From Thiotrichales bacterium 19S3-11 (GTDB taxonomy: Bacteria; Pseudomonadota; Gammaproteobacteria; Francisellales; Francisellaceae), in assembly GCA_021713295.1 (NCBI GenBank), contig JAKJJU010000008.1, positions 1 through 64,000 on the forward strand: a stretch of DNA of 64,000 nt. Reading direction: 5' to 3'. The position numbers and the translations under genes were made by a program. Shown here piece after piece: positions 47,191 to 57,119 of the stretch. The notes below the pieces were generated by a model. It was not told where the DNA came from. It searched no databases and worked only from the letters and a program-made list of their open reading frames with translations. Positions within the stretch are counted from its first letter, which is position 1; each line of letters begins with the position of its first letter.

Positions 47191-47604
47191 TTATTTATAA
47201 CAATCCAGCAAACGATCTAAGCGATATGACCCAAGCATCTCATTAATTGCATCCTCAACCTCAAACCAATGCCCTTTTTTTAAGCACGTTAATTTATCAC
47301 ATTGAACCAATGCACTTAATTGACCACATTTTACTTTTGATAATTGATCACTTTCTAATACATTAATGACATCTTTTAATGAAATATCTGCTAAATGCCG
47401 TTTGAGCCGATAGCCTCCTTTACTACCAATTGTCGAATCAACTAGCAAACCAGCACTTAACCGCTTAAGCACTTTTTGTGTCATTGGCAACGTAATATCC
47501 GTAAGCTCACTTAATGCCCTTGCACTTAGCATCTGGTCATTATGTTTTGCTATTGCAACAAGTATAACAACGCTATAATCAACAAGTTTATTTACACGTA
47601 TCAC
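47191..47604 (-). CDS. Rrf2-family regulator of SUF (SufR/IscR-like)
   Basis: A cluster-sensing repressor of 137 residues. The GTG start at 47604 gives MIRVNKLVDYSVV, the usual beginning of SUF-type Rrf2 proteins; a TTG at 47652 would add 16 odd residues. The winged helix (about 1-75) ends in GSKGGYRLKR. Cluster-ligand cysteines are Cys93, Cys102 and Cys107 (C-x8-C-x4-C), unlike the CX5CX5C of IscR. It is first in the sufBCD operon, so autoregulation is likely. Confidence 0.88.
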   Translation of the reverse strand: MIRVNKLVDYSVVILVAIAKHNDQMLSARALSELTDITLPMTQKVLKRLSAGLLVDSTIGSKGGYRLKRHLADISLKDVINVLESDQLSKVKCGQLSALVQCDKLTCLKKGHWFEVEDAINEMLGSYRLDRLLDCYK

Positions 47605-47733
47605 AAACTGGTACTTTTTTAGTCTTATATTTGGCGCAAACGATACCTGCAATTACTGATTTTGTCAAGGCGAATGGCAAATTTAAAGCTTTACTGCTAT
47701 GGTTAAAATGTTAGGGTTTAAGGAAAAATAGTA

Positions 47734-48156
47734 ATGATCTATCAACATATTTTACTGGCTGTTGATCTTAGTGATGATTATGACTATTTAATTGATAAAT
47801 CCCAACAAATTGTAAAAGCTTTTCAATCACGCTTTAGTCTAATATCCGTGATTCCTGCTGAAATTACTTTTAGTAACTTACTTTCTCTGGATGGCGAGAA
47901 GGAAATCATAGAAAGTGTTAATCAAACGATGAAAAATATTTTAAATAAATTATCGCTTGTTATTGAAGATTATCAGCTTATCAAAGGAAACCCTAAGCTT
48001 GATATCGTTAACTATATTAGAGAAAAACAAATTGATTTGGTTATTGTAGGAAATAGACCTCACCATCATTTAGTAAAAATTCTTGCAGGCTCAACGTCTG
48101 ATTCAATTCTAAATAATAGCTTATGCGATGTAATTTTTGTAACGCCTGATTCTTAG
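47734..48156 (+). CDS. universal stress protein, UspA family
   Basis: A 140-residue single Usp domain. It begins YQHILLAVDLSDDYDYLI and ends DLVIVGNRPHHHLVKILAGS with STSDSIL, the partly conserved phosphate loop of the ATP-binding type (G-2x-G-9x-G-S/T, incomplete). AAGGA precedes the ATG. It is divergent from the SUF regulator. Confidence 0.9.
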   Translation: MIYQHILLAVDLSDDYDYLIDKSQQIVKAFQSRFSLISVIPAEITFSNLLSLDGEKEIIESVNQTMKNILNKLSLVIEDYQLIKGNPKLDIVNYIREKQIDLVIVGNRPHHHLVKILAGSTSDSILNNSLCDVIFVTPDS

Positions 48157-48176
48157 AGTTGGAAGATTTGTTTAGT

Positions 48177-49088
48177 TTATAAATCATACGATTTGGTGGT
48201 AGTTGTATCACGCACATTTGTAGCATCATAAAGAGGCTGTGGTGGAATAGCTAAGCTTTCCTCTTTGCGAATTGACTGTTCAAATGCTCTAAAGTGATAT
48301 TTGTTTGCTAATGTATCGTATGCCTTATCAACCGTTCTAAGCATATTTTCAAATCTACTTTTCAGGTAAAAATTATCCTTATCTTGATTACTATCTGAGT
48401 TTAAATAATTTAGAGCTACATTTAACTTTAATTTAAACTCATGATAATTATGAGTTGCTAATTCTTTAGAGTTCTCATTAATTGCTAAAGGATGATGCCA
48501 ATCACCAAGCAATATAGTTAAACAGGCTGCGTGTTGACTCTGAGCATCATTACTATTATCTAAATCATCTAGTAAACCGATTTTTAGCTTATCGAGAGTT
48601 TGGCCTGTAAATTTCGAAGTTTCTCTTGAATGCATCGTCCAGTACAAACGCTTAACAGCAGAATCTTCTAAAATATTACCATTATTTTCCTGACCATCAC
48701 TCGACTCTAATGAGGTTGCATTGAATAATTTACTTAACGTTCTTTTGGCATTATTCAAAAAATTAATCATATCTTCTGCATCACCAGTATAATCTTTAAC
48801 TTGATCTTTACTAGTCTTACCTTTCTCAGTCTCTATAATTTCATTGCAGTGATTTATCATCACTTGATGTATCAGATCAAGCAATTCTATTTTTGAAAAA
48901 GAGATTGCTCCTTTGTCAGTTTCAACCGACAGAAGCCTATCAATCTGAAATAAATCCATACATGCCTTATAAGCTTCATTTGGGTCAGTACTATCAACTC
49001 CAGGCTTTAATCGATCTTTTATATATAAATAAGCATCGAAAACTTCATACAATTCGCTAAGTTCGCTACTGGTTTTATTGTTTGGCAT
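48177..49088 (-). CDS. unrecognised 303-residue protein
   Basis: I do not recognise this protein. It is hydrophilic, has no signal peptide or membrane segment, and is rich in Asn, Asp, Ser, Leu and Lys with largely helical patterning. The middle (about 100-145) is low-complexity and the C-terminus ends in a Thr/Lys stretch (TTTTKSYDL). AAGGGG lies 7 bases before ATG, so translation is likely. It lies between usp and slt. Base use resembles its neighbours. It could be a lineage-specific cytosolic protein or a secreted effector; nothing in the sequence decides. Confidence 0.7.
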   Translation of the reverse strand: MPNNKTSSELSELYEVFDAYLYIKDRLKPGVDSTDPNEAYKACMDLFQIDRLLSVETDKGAISFSKIELLDLIHQVMINHCNEIIETEKGKTSKDQVKDYTGDAEDMINFLNNAKRTLSKLFNATSLESSDGQENNGNILEDSAVKRLYWTMHSRETSKFTGQTLDKLKIGLLDDLDNSNDAQSQHAACLTILLGDWHHPLAINENSKELATHNYHEFKLKLNVALNYLNSDSNQDKDNFYLKSRFENMLRTVDKAYDTLANKYHFRAFEQSIRKEESLAIPPQPLYDATNVRDTTTTKSYDL

Positions 49089-49151
49089 AACGCATCCCCT
49101 TAAAGTTTAATTAAATTAATAAAAATTATATGTTTAATCGGTCATGACAAA

Positions 49152-49169
49152 TACCGCCAAACTGCGGTA
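49152..49169 (-). terminator. possible terminator after slt
   Basis: TACCGC (49152-49157) pairs with GCGGTA (49164-49169) around 6 bases, followed on the minus strand by TTTGTC. The stem is short. Confidence 0.5.
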
Positions 49170-49205
49170 ACTTGAGAGTATTTTTAATCATAAAATCCGT
49201 ATTAA

Positions 49206-51131
49206 TTAAGACTGTACTTCTTTCATAATATCTTGAAGGCGAATAGCTTTATTCAATAGAACATTATCATAAATGATAGTAAATGCTAACACGTGACGTA
49301 TGTAATTTCTAGTTTCTAAAAACGGCACAATTTCAACCCAACGCTGTGCTTTAATCGAATTTTTAGGTAACCAGTTTTTAGTATTACCAAATCCTGCATT
49401 ATAAGCTGAAGTAGCAAGCACCATATTTCGATTAAAATAATCATAAACATGTGAAAGATTAGCAATGCCTAACTCAATGTTGACATGTGGAATAAATAAT
49501 GACTGAGCACCATCATAAGGAATCTTATAACGTGAAGCAATAAATGATGCGGTTGATGGCATTAATTGCATTAGCCCACGAGCGCCGGCTGAAGAAACTG
49601 CTTCCGGATGAAAATAGCTTTCTTGTCGAGTTAAAGCCCATACCCAGCCTGGATTTAACTTATACTCTTTTGAGTATTTTAAAATATCTTTTTTATACGC
49701 CAGCGGAAATCGATGTGTTAAATCATCAATATAACCAGAACGCCCATAAGCATAAATACTCATGCTATCAATACCCCAGTCATTTGCAATTATTGCAGCA
49801 GCCAGTGCTTGATATCGATTAAAGCGATTTAATGTCCAACGCCAATAATAATCAGCCAATTTTAATTCACCCAATTGATATAATTGATAGACCTGTTGAA
49901 TCTCTGGCATTTTCTGTACTTTTTCTTGTAAATCTTTAGAAACCTGATGGCTTTTGGTTTTTAAGTTATAACTAGCACCAATCTGATCGGCACTTAAAAA
50001 ACCATAATAACTACGTTTTTGAGCTAACTTATGCCAAATCGTATCAGCTTTCTTTTTATCCTTTGTATAATATAATCCAACTGCTAACCAATACTGCCAT
50101 TGTGGTTTTTCTTGTAATGCTTTGGGCATTTTTTTAATCCAATTCACTAAATCAGGCCACTTCTGCCATAAAATAGCTGTTCTTGCTCGCCACTGCCATA
50201 CTAGTGATACCGCCTCATCATCAGGTACTTTTTTTAACCAATCTAATGCTATTGGTGAATGTTCTCGTGCTAATTCCATTGCAATGTCAGCTCGGATTTT
50301 ATCAACAATAGGTTGAGGAATTTGTTTTTGATACTTTTCAAATACTTTAATCGCCCCCGAAAGATCCTCATTAGCAAAAACATCAAAAGCTTGCAATAAT
50401 GCGTATTGATAATCTTGATGCTTTGCATAATTATCCATCAAAGGCTTTATTGAAAAATTAGGATCTACCTCAGCATCTACCCAAGCTTGAATAAATTTTT
50501 GATCCGATTTATCAAGCTGGTAACTTAAATACCGAGCTAAATCATATTCCCCTTCTGCCATAGCAAGTTTTATTCGTTCGATACGCAAGCTCTCTGTATC
50601 ATACTTTGATTTCTGCCAACGTATCAGCATAAAGTCACACGCCTCAGGTAAAGAATGCCCATACAACCAGATTGAACTAAATGTTTTTAGTGCTTTTGTT
50701 TTTTGTTTTTGTTCATATAGTGCACGCGCATACCAACAGCGATGAGTTAGGCTGCCAGTATTAGAACCAACCTTTAAATAAATGTCCCATATTTCATTTT
50801 CCCCTAAGTAATTTAACCATTGTGGCTTTAAAAGCATTGCCCAAAAGCTATCTTGATTAACGTTAAGATAATTCTCAACCGTCTGTGGCTTATAATCATC
50901 AAAGTGATTAATCAGTTCAAGGTATTGCAAATACGGATATAACGAATAATTTTTTAATTTTGCTTTTAATTGATAATACTTAGCTAAATCTAAATCATTA
51001 ATATGACTTCTAGCTTCATTAAAAAGTTTCTGATATTGCGAGTTTGTCAATTGTGTCTGACTAAAACCTACTTGACAGAATAACCAACTGATTAAAAAAA
51101 TAATAGTAACAAAAATTCTAAAACTACCCAT
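49206..51131 (-). CDS. slt: soluble lytic murein transglycosylase
   Basis: Periplasmic peptidoglycan lytic enzyme, 641 residues, close to E. coli Slt70. A signal peptide (about 1-24) is followed by a long superhelical, TPR-like domain (to about 460). The SLT domain has the catalytic Glu in TRQESYFHPEAVSSAGARGL, then MQLMPSTA and ATSAYNAGFGN. The pathway is cell-wall turnover. Confidence 0.96.
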   Translation of the reverse strand: MGSFRIFVTIIFLISWLFCQVGFSQTQLTNSQYQKLFNEARSHINDLDLAKYYQLKAKLKNYSLYPYLQYLELINHFDDYKPQTVENYLNVNQDSFWAMLLKPQWLNYLGENEIWDIYLKVGSNTGSLTHRCWYARALYEQKQKTKALKTFSSIWLYGHSLPEACDFMLIRWQKSKYDTESLRIERIKLAMAEGEYDLARYLSYQLDKSDQKFIQAWVDAEVDPNFSIKPLMDNYAKHQDYQYALLQAFDVFANEDLSGAIKVFEKYQKQIPQPIVDKIRADIAMELAREHSPIALDWLKKVPDDEAVSLVWQWRARTAILWQKWPDLVNWIKKMPKALQEKPQWQYWLAVGLYYTKDKKKADTIWHKLAQKRSYYGFLSADQIGASYNLKTKSHQVSKDLQEKVQKMPEIQQVYQLYQLGELKLADYYWRWTLNRFNRYQALAAAIIANDWGIDSMSIYAYGRSGYIDDLTHRFPLAYKKDILKYSKEYKLNPGWVWALTRQESYFHPEAVSSAGARGLMQLMPSTASFIASRYKIPYDGAQSLFIPHVNIELGIANLSHVYDYFNRNMVLATSAYNAGFGNTKNWLPKNSIKAQRWVEIVPFLETRNYIRHVLAFTIIYDNVLLNKAIRLQDIMKEVQS

Positions 51132-51235
51132 TATGATCTTTACACCATGTATTACGTGCTAACTTATTCACTGTCCTTACTACTTAGTTATACAATAGGC
51201 ATATGATTTATGCATGGTTTTTTTAGAAAAATTTA

Positions 51236-52045
51236 TTATTTATCATCTGAGTTTAATTTTTGCTTTATCGTTGTTTTACTCTTTTTTCTATTATCACGAA
51301 CCGATTTTAATTTCTGATAGTACTTAGCTGTCACCCCCCCTAATGGCCCTGACAGAGCATAAAGCGCAAATGCAACAAACAATACATGTGCAGGATTTAT
51401 TGCAATACAAATAATAAAAACAATAATCAATACAATTGCTGTGAATGGCACACTTGATTTAAAGTCATAATCCTTAAAACTTCTAAATCTAATACTACTG
51501 ACCATCATCGCTGATAAGTAAATACCAACGAGTGCAACAACAATGGAGTTTGCTAAACCTGCAAAATGATATAACTGCCCTAACCAAACATAGCTTGCTA
51601 TCGCTGCAGCTGCTGCTGGGCATGGCAGACCATAGAAATAACGCTTATCATTAGAACTTGGTGATGTATTAAAACGTGCTAATCGCAACGCCACACAGGC
51701 AACAAATAAAAATGCAATTAACCAACCAACTTGCTTTAAGGGCTGTAAAGCCCAAAAATAAATAACCAATGCTGGAGTTACGCCAAAAGAAACCATGTCA
51801 GACAGTGAATCATACTCTGCACCAAATGAACTTTGTGTACCGGTCATTCGTGCCACACGACCATCTAGTGCATCCATTATCATAGCAACAAAAATGGCAA
51901 CAGCAGCTGATTTAAAATGATGTTGGGATGCAGCAACTATTGCATAAAACCCTGAAAATAAAGCAGCCGATGTAAAAAGGTTAGGTAACAGATAAATTCC
52001 TTTGCTCTTATTGGTCTCTATTTTATCATTATCTTCATGATCCAT
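51236..52045 (-). CDS. pssA: CDP-diacylglycerol-serine O-phosphatidyltransferase
   Basis: Membrane enzyme making phosphatidylserine. CDP-alcohol phosphotransferase motif D-G-x2-A-R-x8-G-x3-D-x3-D is present in DALDGRVARMTGTQSSFGAE and the following YDSLSDMVSFG. ATG 52045 (269 residues) has AGAGGTG 9 bases upstream; GTG 52057 is less likely. It is the 7-8 helix integral type, not the peripheral E. coli type. It lies 15 bases beyond the chorismate mutase gene. Confidence 0.94.
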   Translation of the reverse strand: MDHEDNDKIETNKSKGIYLLPNLFTSAALFSGFYAIVAASQHHFKSAAVAIFVAMIMDALDGRVARMTGTQSSFGAEYDSLSDMVSFGVTPALVIYFWALQPLKQVGWLIAFLFVACVALRLARFNTSPSSNDKRYFYGLPCPAAAAAIASYVWLGQLYHFAGLANSIVVALVGIYLSAMMVSSIRFRSFKDYDFKSSVPFTAIVLIIVFIICIAINPAHVLFVAFALYALSGPLGGVTAKYYQKLKSVRDNRKKSKTTIKQKLNSDDK

Positions 52046-52060
52046 ATTAAAAAACACCTC

Positions 52061-52429
52061 TTAGTTTTGCGTAAGATCTGGCCTTAATTTAGCTGCTTCT
52101 CTTAAATATATATGCTTTATTTCAGTATTTGCCTTAGTTGTATTCCAATGTAGAAGTACGCGAATACATAGCGTTAAACCATCATCGGCACTCATTTCCA
52201 TACAGTTAAGCAAAGGAACATCATGCCAACCGATTTTTCTTGCTGCTGTTGGCGGAAATGCAGCTGTTATATCTGGTGTAACTGCAAAAAAAGCACTCGC
52301 TAACATATCAATATCAATTTGATTACGTTTAACCATTTCCTCTAATAATTCAATCGTTGCAGATTCAATTGCTGCTTTTGTATTTTCTTCAATAGTAATT
52401 GCGCCTCGAACACCACGACAAAGTAACAT
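52061..52429 (-). CDS. aroH: AroH-class monofunctional chorismate mutase
   Basis: Converts chorismate to prephenate. The 122 residues match the trimeric Bacillus subtilis AroH fold along the whole length: RGVRGAITIEENT (catalytic Arg7-like), VTPDITAAFPPTAAR, VPLLNCMEMSADDGLTLCIR (Arg90 region) and HIYLREAAKLRPDL. AAGGGG is 8 bases before the ATG. Most gammaproteobacteria use the unrelated AroQ fold. Confidence 0.93.
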   Translation of the reverse strand: MLLCRGVRGAITIEENTKAAIESATIELLEEMVKRNQIDIDMLASAFFAVTPDITAAFPPTAARKIGWHDVPLLNCMEMSADDGLTLCIRVLLHWNTTKANTEIKHIYLREAAKLRPDLTQN

Positions 52430-52447
52430 ACAAATATCCCCTTAAAC

Positions 52448-53401
52448 TTATTTCTGTTTCAACATTTTCAACACTTTTGGCAAGGGAAACGTCACGTTTT
52501 CTTCAACTCCGTTTAATTCAGTAACATGAATTTCATCACCAAAATAGGTTCTAATTTTATCAATAATTTGATTCACTAATACTTCAGGAGCTGAGGCACC
52601 TGCTGTAATTCCAACACGTTTAGCTTGATCAAACCAACTACGCTCAATTTGATTTGGATCATCTAATAAATAAGCACGCACACCGCATTTTTCAGCCAAT
52701 TCTCTTAATCGATTTGAATTAGAGCTATTTTTTGAACCAACAACTAATACAACCTCGACTTCTTTAGATAATGCATAAACTGCATTCTGTCGATTAGTCG
52801 TTGCATAACAAATATCTTCCTTTTTCGGTTGCTTAATACTAGGAAATCGCTCACGTAATGCAACTATAATATCGCGCGTTTCATCAACAGAAAGTGTTGT
52901 TTGCGTTGAGTATGAAAGTTTTTTTGGGTCTTGAACATTAAGCTTTGCAACATCATCAACAGACTCAACTAAATATATCTGCCCGCTCGAATTTAAATAT
53001 TGCCCTAATGTCCCTTCTACTTCTGGATGACCTTTGTGTCCAATTAAAATACACTCATGATTTGCCTTGGCTGCCTTGGCGACTTCAATATGAACTTTCG
53101 TAACTAATGGGCATGTAGCATCAAATACTTTTAGCTGCTTTTTCAACGCTTGATCTCTTACAGCCTGTGATACACCATGAGCACTATAGATTACGGTTGC
53201 ACAATCAGGTACTTCATCTAACTCATCGACAAAAATTGCACCTTTTTGCTTTAAGTCTTCAACAACAAATCGATTATGAACCACCTCATGGCGGACATAG
53301 ACAGGCTCTTCAACCAACTCTAATACCTGCTCTACAATATCAATTGCACGACTAACACCAGCACAGAATCCGCGAGGATTTGCCAATACAACATCAATCA
53401 T
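52448..53401 (-). CDS. ispH: 4-hydroxy-3-methylbut-2-enyl diphosphate reductase
   Basis: Last step of the MEP isoprenoid pathway. It is 317 residues. The three [4Fe-4S] ligands are in [13 protein letters not shown] (Cys13), [12 protein letters not shown] and [13 protein letters not shown]; substrate residues include EVVHN and the [10 protein letters not shown] block. It overlaps the end of the FKBP gene by 8 bases. Confidence 0.98.
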   Translation of the reverse strand: MIDVVLANPRGFCAGVSRAIDIVEQVLELVEEPVYVRHEVVHNRFVVEDLKQKGAIFVDELDEVPDCATVIYSAHGVSQAVRDQALKKQLKVFDATCPLVTKVHIEVAKAAKANHECILIGHKGHPEVEGTLGQYLNSSGQIYLVESVDDVAKLNVQDPKKLSYSTQTTLSVDETRDIIVALRERFPSIKQPKKEDICYATTNRQNAVYALSKEVEVVLVVGSKNSSNSNRLRELAEKCGVRAYLLDDPNQIERSWFDQAKRVGITAGASAPEVLVNQIIDKIRTYFGDEIHVTELNGVEENVTFPLPKVLKMLKQK

Positions 53402-53834
53402 TTTGATTATTAACCTCTATAATATCAACTTCGAATAATACAACTTTTCCTGCTAATGGATGGTTAAAGTCAACTGTAACCTCAGCTTCATCTTCCTCTG
53501 TAATTAACCCTGGTAATTCAGTACCATCTGGTTGAGTAAATGCAACTAGTACGCCTGGCTCAATTTCAATATCTTTAGGAAATTTAGACTTTGGTACTTG
53601 ATATATTAGCGCTGGGTGCACTTCACCAAATGCATCTTCTGGCATTAACATAACTTTTTTGTGATCCCCTTTGACGAGGCCGCAAAGTTCATTTTCAAAT
53701 TTTTCTGAAAAAATAGCCTGCCCCATCTGAAACGTAAACGGTTTATCATATCCTCTTGTATCTTCTGCAATAGACCCATCTTTTAGACGAATCATAAAAT
53801 GCATCGTAACAAAACTCGTTGCTGTAATTTCCAT
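53394..53834 (-). CDS. FKBP-type peptidyl-prolyl isomerase, SlpA/FkpB-like
   Basis: A 146-residue cytoplasmic prolyl isomerase. ATG 53834 (MEITATSF) has AAGGT upstream and is preferred to an upstream start at 53876. The FKBP half [20 protein letters not shown], the insert-in-flap around [19 protein letters not shown], and [18 protein letters not shown] are as in SlpA, usually next to ispH as here. Confidence 0.95.
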   Translation of the reverse strand: MEITATSFVTMHFMIRLKDGSIAEDTRGYDKPFTFQMGQAIFSEKFENELCGLVKGDHKKVMLMPEDAFGEVHPALIYQVPKSKFPKDIEIEPGVLVAFTQPDGTELPGLITEEDEAEVTVDFNHPLAGKVVLFEVDIIEVNNQND

Positions 53835-54125
53835 AATATACCTTGATAAATTAAGACTAATTAAATAGTTGTTCATACTCTTAAGACGACAGTTTAAGAT
53901 ATTTTTAGCCTATGTACAAATCACTTGCAAGAGTAGATCGGTTTTTTTATACCTTTCAGGTGCAACCTACACCTAGCCACCTATAAATAGGTAATATATT
54001 AACTGTTTACTTTACAAATGAAAATAAATTATTTAATTACAATAAAACTTAATATCTCCCATAACCTATTATTAAATATATGATATTATATTTTTACAAT
54101 GAAAAAACAAGGAAGTAATTTCAAA

Positions 54126-55265
54126 ATGACATCACAAGAAATACTCTCTAATGAACAGGCACTATGGATTATTCTTGAGCAAATTAAAGGTATTGGTATA
54201 AAACTTGCATTAAAAATAATTAAGAACACACCATCACTGGTAGAGTTTTTTAATCGCATTGATCACTATCAAAAATTCATTAATTTACCTTATGAAACGT
54301 ATTTGGAACTAAAAAAATGCATATCCAAAGAACAAATTAAATATTACCAACAAGTGAAGAAATGGCTAGAAGCTTCAGAATCTCATCATGTATTAACGTT
54401 TAAAAGTCCCCACTACCCAGAACTTTTACGTCAAACTCATAGCCCACCCCCTATTTTATATGTTAAAGGCTCACTCGAAGCAATTTCTATGCCCCAAATT
54501 GCGATTGTAGGTACTAGAAAAGCAAGTACTTATGGTTTGAAAAATGCTTTTTCATTTGCAAAGGGTCTTGCATCTGAACATTACGGTATTACAAGTGGTC
54601 TTGCCATTGGCATTGATACCCAAGCCCACCTTGGTGCTTTAGATGCTTTCGGTAAGACAATTGCTGTCTTAGGAACCGGTCTTAACTATATCTATCCAAG
54701 GAATAATCAATTCTTAGTTGAGAATATTTGCAACAATGCTGGCGCTGTTATCTCTGAATTCCCCCTATACAATAAACCTGATCGATTCAATTTCCCAAGA
54801 AGAAATCGCATTATTAGCGCCCTATCTTTAGGTACTTTAGTTGTTGAAAGCTCACTAAATAGTGGCTCATTAATCACTGCTAGGTACGCATTAGAACAAA
54901 ATCGAGAAGTTTTTGCTATCCCTGGAGATATAAATATAAAAACCACACAAGGGTGTCACCAATTAATTAAAGAAGGAGCAACGCTCGTTACGGATATTAA
55001 AGAGGTGCTACAGGAAATAGACCCATTGTACCAATTAGCAGGCTCCGCTTATAAAGTACAAAAAATAAACGACAAAAATTCAGATAATTCAGCACTTAAT
55101 GAAATTCAGAAGAAACTTTTATCACATATTGACTACCAAATTACCTCAATAAATATTATTATAGGGGAAATGAATATTTCGCCGGGGGAAATTCATGAGC
55201 ATCTTTTGGCCCTAGAACTGATGCAAAAAATTGAAGTAATCCCCGGAGGTTATAGAAAAATATAA
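54126..55265 (+). CDS. dprA: DNA processing protein DprA (Smf)
   Basis: Loads RecA on incoming single-stranded DNA in transformation. The Rossmann core has IAIVGTRKASTYG, TSGLAIGIDTQAHLGALD and GSLITARYALEQNREVFAIP; a winged helix-like C-terminus follows. ATG 54126 (379 residues) has AAGGAAG 10 bases upstream, while the ATG at 54099 has no ribosome site. It is followed by smg. Confidence 0.94.
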   Translation: MTSQEILSNEQALWIILEQIKGIGIKLALKIIKNTPSLVEFFNRIDHYQKFINLPYETYLELKKCISKEQIKYYQQVKKWLEASESHHVLTFKSPHYPELLRQTHSPPPILYVKGSLEAISMPQIAIVGTRKASTYGLKNAFSFAKGLASEHYGITSGLAIGIDTQAHLGALDAFGKTIAVLGTGLNYIYPRNNQFLVENICNNAGAVISEFPLYNKPDRFNFPRRNRIISALSLGTLVVESSLNSGSLITARYALEQNREVFAIPGDINIKTTQGCHQLIKEGATLVTDIKEVLQEIDPLYQLAGSAYKVQKINDKNSDNSALNEIQKKLLSHIDYQITSINIIIGEMNISPGEIHEHLLALELMQKIEVIPGGYRKI

Positions 55266-55286
55266 GACCATAGGTATGAGAAACTG

Positions 55287-55802
55287 ATGAACAACAGAAA
55301 CTTATTAGATACCCTAATGTATTTATTTGAACGTATCAGCCAAGAGAAAGACATCGCTTCATCTGAACCAGCGTTTACAACACCAGATGAAATTGAATCT
55401 GGTTTACTAGAGGCTGGTTATGAAAAAAATGAAGTTAGCCGCTTGATTGAATGGTTAGAATCTTTTAATGCTAAAGAGCAAGAAGATGCTCAATCATCAC
55501 GTTTAAGTCAATGCAATGGTTTTCGTATTTATCATGATAGAGAATTAGAAAAAATTGAACCATCTGCTTTGAGTTATCTACTTAAGCTAGAGCAAAGTGG
55601 TAAATTAAAACCTCAAGCTCGCGAATTTATTCTAGATCAAATTATTAAGCTCGATGTTTCAAATATTTCTTTAGAGCATGTTAAGTGGATTCTTTCAATG
55701 ACAAAACTAAATCATGAAGGCCCTGAACAAATGCTTGAAATGTTAATACAAGATGTTATCGATTCTCGTAGCCATAAAAAAGATACGACAATGCTACACT
55801 AA
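55287..55802 (+). CDS. smg: Smg family protein (DUF494)
   Basis: A 171-residue helical protein of unknown role, commonly beside dprA. Recognised by NLLDTLMYLFERI and the C-terminal QAREFILDQIIKLD and SLEHVKWILSMT. It starts 21 bases after dprA and is probably co-transcribed. Confidence 0.92.
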   Translation: MNNRNLLDTLMYLFERISQEKDIASSEPAFTTPDEIESGLLEAGYEKNEVSRLIEWLESFNAKEQEDAQSSRLSQCNGFRIYHDRELEKIEPSALSYLLKLEQSGKLKPQAREFILDQIIKLDVSNISLEHVKWILSMTKLNHEGPEQMLEMLIQDVIDSRSHKKDTTMLH

Positions 55803-55851
55803 TACGTTAAACTTATTTCATCGTTTTTTAAACTCATTATAAGGATACAAC

Positions 55852-57108
55852 ATGGGTTTAGATGTTATCCTGTCAATAATATTTATCGTCCTTTTGATTG
55901 GCTGCTCGGGCTTTTTTTCAGGTTCAGAAACAGGACTTATGTCATTAAATCGTTATCGAGTACGCCACTTAGCGAAGCAAAAGCACAAAGGTGCTAAACG
56001 AACAATTACACTACTTAGGCGCCCTGATAGAATTCTTGGTATCATACTGATTGGAAATACCTTTGCAAATATCTTAGCTTCTGCACTTGCTACGATGCTA
56101 GCCGATAAGTGGCTTGGACAAATAGGTCTATTAATTTCAACTGTCTTGTTAACGTTAATTGTACTTATTTTTGCTGAAGTCATGCCCAAAACACTCGCAG
56201 CTATTTACCCTGAACGTTTTGCATTTCCAGCATCAATTGTTCTGCGGTTCTTACTATGGCTTTTATACCCAGTTGTGTGGCTTGCCAATACGGTTGCTAA
56301 CTCAATTTTAAAGCTTTTTGGTGTACACATTCCAAAATCTGTTTCAAACGACCCACTAACCAAAGATGAATTACATTCGGTTGTAACAGAATCAGGCGCA
56401 ACCTTGACTAGAAAATATCGCAATATGCTACTTGGTATATTAGAATTAGAATCTATCACTGTCTCAGATGTCATGCTACCTCGCAAAAAAGTAGATGCCG
56501 TTGATTTAAATTTATCCGTTAATGACATTCTTAAAACAATTGCAGAATGCCAACATCGTAAAATTATTGCCTTTAGAGGTGATATTGATAATATTATTGG
56601 TGTACTAAATGTCCATAGAGTATTAGGGTTCTCCAGCCATCGTGAATATACTTCTAAAGCTGATATTTTAAAATTAGTCCAAGAAGGCTATTTTATTCCT
56701 CAAACTGCATCCTTACAAACACAGTTATTAAAGTTCCAACAACGTGGTGAACGATTTGGTATTGTTGTTGATGAGTATGGTGCTTTTGAAGGCATTATTA
56801 CCATTGAGGATATTATTGAAGAAATCGTTGGTGAATTCGCTGATACTTTCGAGTATTCTGAACTTATTACTAAACTAGCTGATCAATCATATTTAGTCTC
56901 AGGCAGTATTACAATTCGTGAACTCAACCGCCACCTAAACTTCAAATTTCCAACGAAAGGCCCTAATACCTTATCTGGCCTCATTACAGAGCATTTAGAA
57001 ACCATTCCTTCAGCCCCTTGCTGTTTAAAAATAGCTAATCATATTATTGAGGTCACAAAAGTCAGCCATAATATGATTGAAAAAGCTAGAATTTACCCCA
57101 TTATTTGA
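55852..57108 (+). CDS. CNNM/CorC-type hemolysin-like protein (YfjD family)
   Basis: A 418-residue membrane protein: DUF21 domain with three to four helices and SGFFSGSETGLMSLNRYRVR near the start, a pair of CBS domains (about 205-325, with VVDEYGAFEGIITIEDIIEE), and a CorC/HlyC C-terminal transporter-associated domain. The CNNM family moves Mg2+ and possibly Co2+. A convergent terminator overlaps its stop. Confidence 0.93.
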   Translation: MGLDVILSIIFIVLLIGCSGFFSGSETGLMSLNRYRVRHLAKQKHKGAKRTITLLRRPDRILGIILIGNTFANILASALATMLADKWLGQIGLLISTVLLTLIVLIFAEVMPKTLAAIYPERFAFPASIVLRFLLWLLYPVVWLANTVANSILKLFGVHIPKSVSNDPLTKDELHSVVTESGATLTRKYRNMLLGILELESITVSDVMLPRKKVDAVDLNLSVNDILKTIAECQHRKIIAFRGDIDNIIGVLNVHRVLGFSSHREYTSKADILKLVQEGYFIPQTASLQTQLLKFQQRGERFGIVVDEYGAFEGIITIEDIIEEIVGEFADTFEYSELITKLADQSYLVSGSITIRELNRHLNFKFPTKGPNTLSGLITEHLETIPSAPCCLKIANHIIEVTKVSHNMIEKARIYPII

Positions 57109-57119
57109 AAAAATAATGG
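57098..57119. terminator. bidirectional hairpin between CNNM and CapA genes
   Basis: CCATTATTT (57098-57106) pairs with AAATAATGG (57111-57119) around GAAA. It includes the stop of the CNNM gene and is followed on the + strand by a TTAGTTTTT tract. Confidence 0.55.
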
